Shown here in pieces: positions 13,702-17,326 of a stretch of 17,326 nucleotides of DNA (position 1 is the first letter of the stretch; every line of letters begins with the position of its first letter). Under the pieces are notes generated by a model that saw nothing but the letters and a program-made list of their open reading frames with translations, was not told the DNA's origin and did not search any database. Origin of the DNA: CAZUZD01 sp964624465 (GTDB taxonomy: Bacteria; Planctomycetota; Planctomycetia; Isosphaerales; Isosphaeraceae); NCBI GenBank assembly GCA_964624465.1, contig CAZUZD010000112.1, positions 1-17,326 on the forward strand, read 5' to 3'. The position numbers and the translations under genes were made by a program.

Positions 13702-14685
13702 TCAGGGCGCAATCAGCTTACCGTCCGCGGGGTCGGGCGACGAGCCCGGTTTGGCGGCCTCGGGCGTCGGCGACGGCTCGCCGAGGGCCAGCTCCTTCGG
13801 GTCGAGCGGCTGGAGGGCCGGCGGCGGCTCGGGCATGTTCGACTCCGAGCTGCCGCTGCCGGCGCGTCGGGCCCAGATCAGCACCAGGGTCTGGAGGATC
13901 CGGTCGCTGTGCGGCTCGGGCTTCTGGAGCAGCACGTCGCCCAGGCTCCCCTTGCGCTCCGGGCGCACGCCCAGCACGACGTACTGGCCCTCGTCCAGGT
14001 CGATCGACGCGGCCAGCTCGCGGAAGGTCTCCTCCTGCTGGCCGCTGGTGATCTTGAACTCCTGCGGACCCGGCAGGGCGCCCGAGTTACCGATCACGCC
14101 GTAGCCGCGCTTCACCGGGCCGTGGTGCAGCTCGGGCACGAGCCGCAGGGTCACGCCGTCGCCGGAGTCGAAGCTGGCGGTGAGCCGCACGAACGCCTTG
14201 GCGTCCTGGTACACCTTCCCCTTGATCTTGCCGTCGGGGTGGCTCAGCAGCAGATTCAGCGCCGGCAGGGGCTCGCCGCGGGTCGGGTCGATCAGCGTGC
14301 TGTCGCCGGTCGGGTTCACGATCGTGTGCACGTCGGGCTGGTTCGGCGGCCCCGAGCGCACCAGGGCCTCGAGCTCCGGCGGCAGGTCGCCGGTGATCCG
14401 GGCCACCCGCAGGCCGTTGGCCTGGAGGGCGCGCCGCAGCTCCGGCTCGACGATCTGCTCGTCGCCGCCGCTCCAGATGGCGCCGTCGAAGGCCGGGTCG
14501 CCCTGCGGCCGGGTCAGGATCACCACGTCGAGCACGCAGCGCCTGGGCTGGACCAGGCGGCCGCCGGCCCCGAGCGGCGGCAGGATCGGCTCCTTGCGCT
14601 GCGACGACTGGGTGAGCGAGCAGCCCACCAGGGCGACGACGAGCGTCGCCAGGCTTCCGAGCAGTCCCGCACGTCTGGCGTTCAT
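13702..14685 (-). CDS. Planctomycete lipoprotein of unknown function
   Basis: This 327-residue protein begins MNARRAGLLG and has a hydrophobic core followed by the lipobox LVGC (cysteine 22), so it should be lipidated and anchored in the envelope. ATG 14685 is supported by AAAGGA about 11 nt upstream; the frame is open further to 14922 but that extension is low-complexity. The mature part contains RCVLDVVILTRPQGDPAF (49-66), a block EPELRRALQANGLRVARITGDLPPELE (~80-106) and a beta-rich centre (VTLRLVPELHHGPVKRGYGV). The C-terminal ~55 residues are proline-rich and probably disordered. I do not recognise a characterised family, though similar proteins seem familiar from planctomycete genomes. 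A perfect -35 with a 17-bp spaced -10 lies about 200 bp upstream. It heads a same-strand series with rtcA, 254 bp away. Confidence 0.8.
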   Translation of the reverse strand: MNARRAGLLGSLATLVVALVGCSLTQSSQRKEPILPPLGAGGRLVQPRRCVLDVVILTRPQGDPAFDGAIWSGGDEQIVEPELRRALQANGLRVARITGDLPPELEALVRSGPPNQPDVHTIVNPTGDSTLIDPTRGEPLPALNLLLSHPDGKIKGKVYQDAKAFVRLTASFDSGDGVTLRLVPELHHGPVKRGYGVIGNSGALPGPQEFKITSGQQEETFRELAASIDLDEGQYVVLGVRPERKGSLGDVLLQKPEPHSDRILQTLVLIWARRAGSGSSESNMPEPPPALQPLDPKELALGEPSPTPEAAKPGSSPDPADGKLIAP

Positions 14686-15044
14686 CGGGCGGAATCCTTT
14701 CCGCGGCGACCGGGTCGGAGGCGTAAAGGTCGGGCCGGGCCCTGGGCCGTGGCCGAGCGACTCCCGTCCCTGGGAGACCCCTGGCCACGCGGCGGCAATC
14801 CCGCCGGCGGGCTGGTCGACTGGGCGATCGAAGGCAAGGGGGCGGGGTGCGGGCGCGGCGATGTGCGGCGAAGGGGGGGCCGATGGCGGCCGGACCATAC
14901 GCCCGGGCCCCCTGGCTGTCAATGCGAGGTCGAACCCCCCTCCCCGGGCCCCGGCAAACCCGTTACGGTGGGGACCGCGCCGCGACGGCTGCCGGCGCGC
15001 CGTGCCCCGATCCGATCCCGACCTGGCCCGACTCCGACCCGCCG
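14686..15044. other. Divergent intergenic region of lipoprotein and glycosyltransferase genes
   Basis: This 359-bp region holds the minus-strand promoter at 14894-14922 and therefore a predicted ~200-nt leader for the lipoprotein mRNA. I found no comparable promoter for the + strand glycosyltransferase, and no hairpin or riboswitch consensus I can name. Open frames across it are low-complexity extensions of the two flanking genes. Confidence 0.5.
14894..14922 (-). promoter_or_regulatory. Sigma70-type promoter of the lipoprotein gene
   Basis: On the minus strand a perfect TTGACA (14922-14917) is followed after exactly 17 bp by TATGGT (14899-14894, 4 of 6 matches including TAT and the final T). 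The start of transcription would be near 14887, about 200 nt before the lipoprotein ATG at 14685. Confidence 0.6.
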
Positions 15045-16181
15045 ATGCCCGACCCGCTGGCGATCGCCCTGGTGTACGACCTGAACGCCTGCCGCGGCCC
15101 CACCGGCGTGACCCGGCACGCGCTGGCGCAGCTCGACGGCCTGGCCGGGCGCCCCGAGGTCGCGCTGCGGCTAGTCTCGGGCCGGATCCACGAGCCCGAC
15201 GGCCGCGCCACCTGGGAGGCGCGCGAGGACCTGCCCCGGCACGAGCTGCCGCTGGCGATGAAGCACATGCTCCGCTACTGGCGGTATTCCGACTGGCCGC
15301 CGCTGGAGACCTGGACCGGGCCGATCGACTGGGCGTACAGCCCGGCCGAGTACGGCCTGAGCACCCGGGCCGCCCGCCGCGCCGTCACCAGCCACGACGT
15401 GCTCCAGGACCTCACGTACCTCGGCCCCCGCCGCCGCGTCGTGCTCGACCGCGTCTTCGGCCGCGCCGACCTGATCCTCTCCGTCTCGCAGTTCAACACC
15501 GACCGGCTCGTCGAGGCGTTTCCCGCCGGCCGCGACCGTGTGGCCCTGGTGCCCAACGGCGCCGAGGACCTGTTCTTCGAGCCGGTCTCCGAGTCCGAGC
15601 GCCGGGGTGCCGCCGCCGCGCTCGGCCTGCCGGCGGGCGTGCCGTACCTGCTCTCGGTGGCGAACTTCCAGCCCCGCAAGAACCTCGAACGCCTGGTGCA
15701 GGCTGCCGGCCGGCTGCCCGAGGTGACCGCCGGCGAGCTGGCCCTGGTCCTGATCGGCGAGGGCTCCGACGCCGCCACCGCCGCCTTGCAGGCCACGATC
15801 GACCGCCTCGGCCCCCGCGCCCTGGTGCGACGCCCCGGCTACCGCCAGGGCACCGACCTCCGCGCCGCCTACGCCGGGGCCACCGCCCTGGTGTTCCCCT
15901 CCACCTGCGAGAGCTTCGGCATCCCCGCCGTCGAGGCCATGGCCTGCGGCTGCCCCGTCGCCCTGGCCGACTCCACCGCCCTGCCCGAGATCGGCGGCGA
16001 CGCCGGCTGGTACTTCGACCCGACCGACGTCGACGCCCTCACCGCCACCCTCCGCTCCCTCCTCGACGACTCCGACGCCCGCGCCCGCCGCGTCGCCCTC
16101 GGCCACACCCGGGCCGCCGCCTTCCGCTGGTCCCGCGCCACCGACCAGCTCCTCGCCGCCCTGCTCGCCCGCTCGGGCTGA
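15045..16181 (+). CDS. GT-B family 4 glycosyltransferase (group 1)
   Basis: This 378-residue protein transfers a sugar from a nucleotide-sugar donor, probably to an envelope polysaccharide or glycolipid at the cytoplasmic face. The N-terminal Rossmann-like half starts LAIALVYDL and contains CRGPTGVTRHALAQL (16-30) and SHDVLQDLTYLGPRRR (117-132). SQFNTDRLVE (148-157) and VALVPNGAEDLFFEP (166-180) mark the domain hinge. The C-terminal donor-binding half is a PF00534-type domain with YLLSVANFQPRKNLERLVQA (201-220), LVLIGEG (234-240) and GATALVFPSTCESFGIPAVEAMACGCPV (278-305), where E289 and E297 form the E-x7-E motif. I chose ATG 15045 because the Rossmann strand starts just after it; no clear ribosome binding site precedes it, and the frame is open to 14847. 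The acceptor is unknown. No other polysaccharide genes adjoin it. Confidence 0.88.
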   Translation: MPDPLAIALVYDLNACRGPTGVTRHALAQLDGLAGRPEVALRLVSGRIHEPDGRATWEAREDLPRHELPLAMKHMLRYWRYSDWPPLETWTGPIDWAYSPAEYGLSTRAARRAVTSHDVLQDLTYLGPRRRVVLDRVFGRADLILSVSQFNTDRLVEAFPAGRDRVALVPNGAEDLFFEPVSESERRGAAAALGLPAGVPYLLSVANFQPRKNLERLVQAAGRLPEVTAGELALVLIGEGSDAATAALQATIDRLGPRALVRRPGYRQGTDLRAAYAGATALVFPSTCESFGIPAVEAMACGCPVALADSTALPEIGGDAGWYFDPTDVDALTATLRSLLDDSDARARRVALGHTRAAAFRWSRATDQLLAALLARSG

Positions 16182-16522
16182 TCGCGGCGTGCTGTCGCCC
16201 CGAGCCGTACCGGGCACACGTCATCTTGCTGTGTTCGTAGGGCGGATCAGCGCAGCGTCATCCGCCGGGCCGGGACGGTGGCCTCCCTCCTGGTGGGGTG
16301 GATTGCGCCGCCGCCTGCGGCTGATCCACCCGACCAAACCACGCTGAAAGTCGGCTGGATCAGCGCCAGCGCGACCCACCGGGCCGGGTCGGATGCCAAC
16401 CACCTGACCATCCCGAGGGGCCTATCGAGGGGCCTCCCCTGCGAGCCCGGCGGATGACACTGGCGCTGATCCGCCCTACAGCAGAGGGCCAGGGCGGGGG
16501 GCTGACGGCCGACCCGGGGCGG
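16182..16522. other. Gene-free convergent interval filled by a REPIN/MITE-like element
   Basis: This 341-bp gap lies between the convergent glycosyltransferase and DUF4956 genes. Positions 16237-16479 are the inverted-repeat element described separately. The flanks (16182-16236 and 16480-16522) show nothing notable. A short minus-strand frame (16403-16221) only reads through the repeat and is not called. The element's hairpins could terminate both genes. Confidence 0.7.
16237..16479. mobile_element. Non-autonomous REPIN/MITE-like element, 243 bp
   Basis: The left arm (16237-16270, 34 bp) and right arm (16445-16479, 35 bp) are inverted copies differing by one indel and one substitution. The outer ends are GTAGGGCGGATCAGCGC and its complement. 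The left arm is itself a palindrome: GTAG foot, then GGCGGAT...ATCCGCC around an AGCGCAGCGT core. The interior holds a second hairpin (GGGTGGAT/ATCCACCC, ~16296-16330) and a degenerate direct copy of the arm (GGATCAGCGCCAGCG, then CCGGGCCGGG, ~16355-16388). There is no ORF or transposase, and no clear target-site duplication (flanks TTC and AGC). It is most likely a passive element moved in trans by a REP-associated tyrosine transposase. Confidence 0.65.
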
Positions 16523-17206
16523 TCACTCGGCGCGGTGGAGGTCGACGGCCTCGACGCCGTCGAGGGCGGTCAGGCGGTTGACGATCTCGGCGGGGCTGGA
16601 GCCGGGCTTGAGGCGGACGCGGTAGGTCAGCTCCATGGCCTCGCCGCGGCGGGCGGTGCGGGCGCCGACGGCGATGCGGCGGCTGGTGACCTCGCCCAGC
16701 AGGGTCTCCAGGCCGGCGCGGGCGGCCTCATTCGGGGCCAGGCGGATGACGAGCTCCTCCTCGGGCCGGTGCCGGGGCGTGAGCGCGGCGTCGCGGCGGG
16801 GCCAGAGCACGAACGAGGCCAGGCCCAGGATCGCCAGCCCCACCAGCGCCACGGCCAGGTGGTTGGAGCCGGCGGCCATGCCCATGACCACGGCGAAGAT
16901 GACGAAGGCGGTGTCCTGGGTGTCGCGCACCACGGTGCGGAACCGGACCACCGAGAGCGCCCCGACCAGGCTGAAGGCGCGGGCCACGTTGTCGCCGATG
17001 ACCTGGGTGGCCATCGCGATCAGCGTCGCCAGCAGCACCAGGGTCGTCAGGAACGTCGGCGGCACCGCCTCGCCGCGGCGGGCGTGGCGGTAGAAGCCGG
17101 CCACGGCCAGGCCGAGCAGGAACGCGGCGCCGATCCGCCAGGCGAGCACCCCGATCGGGGGCGTGAGGCCGCCGGCCATCGAATCTCTCAACCACTCGGG
17201 CACCAT
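16523..17206 (-). CDS. DUF4956 integral membrane protein
   Basis: This 227-residue protein matches DUF4956 (PF16316-like). It has membrane segments at about 18-37, 51-70, 99-113 and 116-135. The highly conserved block GDNVARAFSLVGALSVVRFRTVVRDTQDTAFVIFAVVMGMAAG (71-113) carries the family's RFRT..(R/K)DT core. The C-terminal ~80 residues (148-227) are soluble and have an ACT-like alpha/beta pattern (ELVIRLAP..., ELTYRVRLKPG..., LDGVEAVDLHR). The function is unknown; in other bacteria such genes commonly neighbour VTC-type polyphosphate polymerase or CotH genes, which would lie beyond the right edge. ATG 17206 has AAGGGA about 11 nt upstream; ATG 17179 is an alternative start. Confidence 0.88.
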   Translation of the reverse strand: MVPEWLRDSMAGGLTPPIGVLAWRIGAAFLLGLAVAGFYRHARRGEAVPPTFLTTLVLLATLIAMATQVIGDNVARAFSLVGALSVVRFRTVVRDTQDTAFVIFAVVMGMAAGSNHLAVALVGLAILGLASFVLWPRRDAALTPRHRPEEELVIRLAPNEAARAGLETLLGEVTSRRIAVGARTARRGEAMELTYRVRLKPGSSPAEIVNRLTALDGVEAVDLHRAE

Positions 17207-17326
17207 CGGACGTCGATCCCTTTCTCGGGCGGACCGCTGGAACGCAGCCTCGGGCTCGGATCAATCCTCACGGCGGCGACGGTCCCGCCCGGTCCGGTCC
17301 GGCCCGGCTCTCCCCCTGACGAGGGG
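17207..17326. other. Upstream region of the DUF4956 gene, window edge
   Basis: These 120 bp contain the probable ribosome binding site and leader of the DUF4956 gene. I see no convincing -35/-10 pair, so the gene may be co-transcribed from an operon start beyond the window. Confidence 0.35.

Noticed and set aside
12020..14104. Plus-strand frame of 694 codons
   Set aside because: It runs antisense to rtcA and parts of two other supported genes, and its translation is low-complexity.
16221..16403. Small minus-strand gene of 60 codons
   Set aside because: It is read-through of the inverted-repeat element, without a ribosome binding site or domain.
16237..16479. Insertion sequence with transposase
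   Set aside because: At 243 bp there is no room for a transposase and no ORF with transposase motifs; it can only be non-autonomous.
1..17326. tRNA or rRNA genes
   Set aside because: No cloverleaf with a T-loop GGTTCRA-type motif and no rRNA-like conserved stretch was recognised by eye; a dedicated covariance scan was not possible.

Overview
The window looks like chromosomal DNA of a high-GC planctomycete, probably of the Isosphaeraceae/Gemmatales type. The evidence is the gene content rather than any single marker. There is a DUF1559 pseudopilin-like protein with an H-x9-DG motif, a TIGR03067 protein, a secreted DUF1080 protein, a surface protein with an LEPR-XLL-like N-terminus, and a planctomycete-style ECF sigma factor. 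All taxonomic and family calls come from motif recognition; no database search was run.

Layout. On the + strand, 318-4040 encodes a large repetitive surface/extracellular protein with four exact-period 133-residue DUF11-type repeats carrying EF-hand-like loops. It ends at a strong hairpin, and 4322-6007 then encodes an alkaline-phosphatase-superfamily phosphohydrolase. Next is a gene-free stretch (6008-6441) with a decayed 86-bp tandem array and a perfect 22-bp-arm palindrome. A divergent pair follows: a DUF1080 protein on the minus strand (6442-7077) with a good sigma70-type promoter, and a TIGR03067 protein on the + strand (7308-7817). After a G-tract region, a minus-strand cluster contains a small gene broken by an amber codon (8157-8510) directly downstream of an ECF sigma factor (8539-9318, GTG start). 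A 762-bp gene-free stretch separates it from DUF1559 (10081-11109), a DUF3616-like secreted protein (11163-12245), RNA 3'-terminal phosphate cyclase rtcA (12380-13447) and a lipoprotein (13702-14685), all on the minus strand. A glycosyltransferase on the + strand (15045-16181) converges with a DUF4956 membrane protein on the minus strand (16523-17206). Between them lies a 243-bp element with ~35-bp inverted ends.

How the genes work together. I see no single multi-gene pathway. The shared theme is envelope and export: surface adhesin-like protein, DUF1080, TIGR03067, DUF1559, lipoprotein, DUF3616, glycosyltransferase and membrane protein. The sigma factor and rtcA are housekeeping or regulatory additions. 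The best candidates for something under-described are two REPIN-like elements from different sequence families. Both begin GTAG and end CTAC, the foot sequence expected for REP-associated tyrosine transposases. Next are the amber-interrupted gene and the recently homogenised DUF11 repeats.
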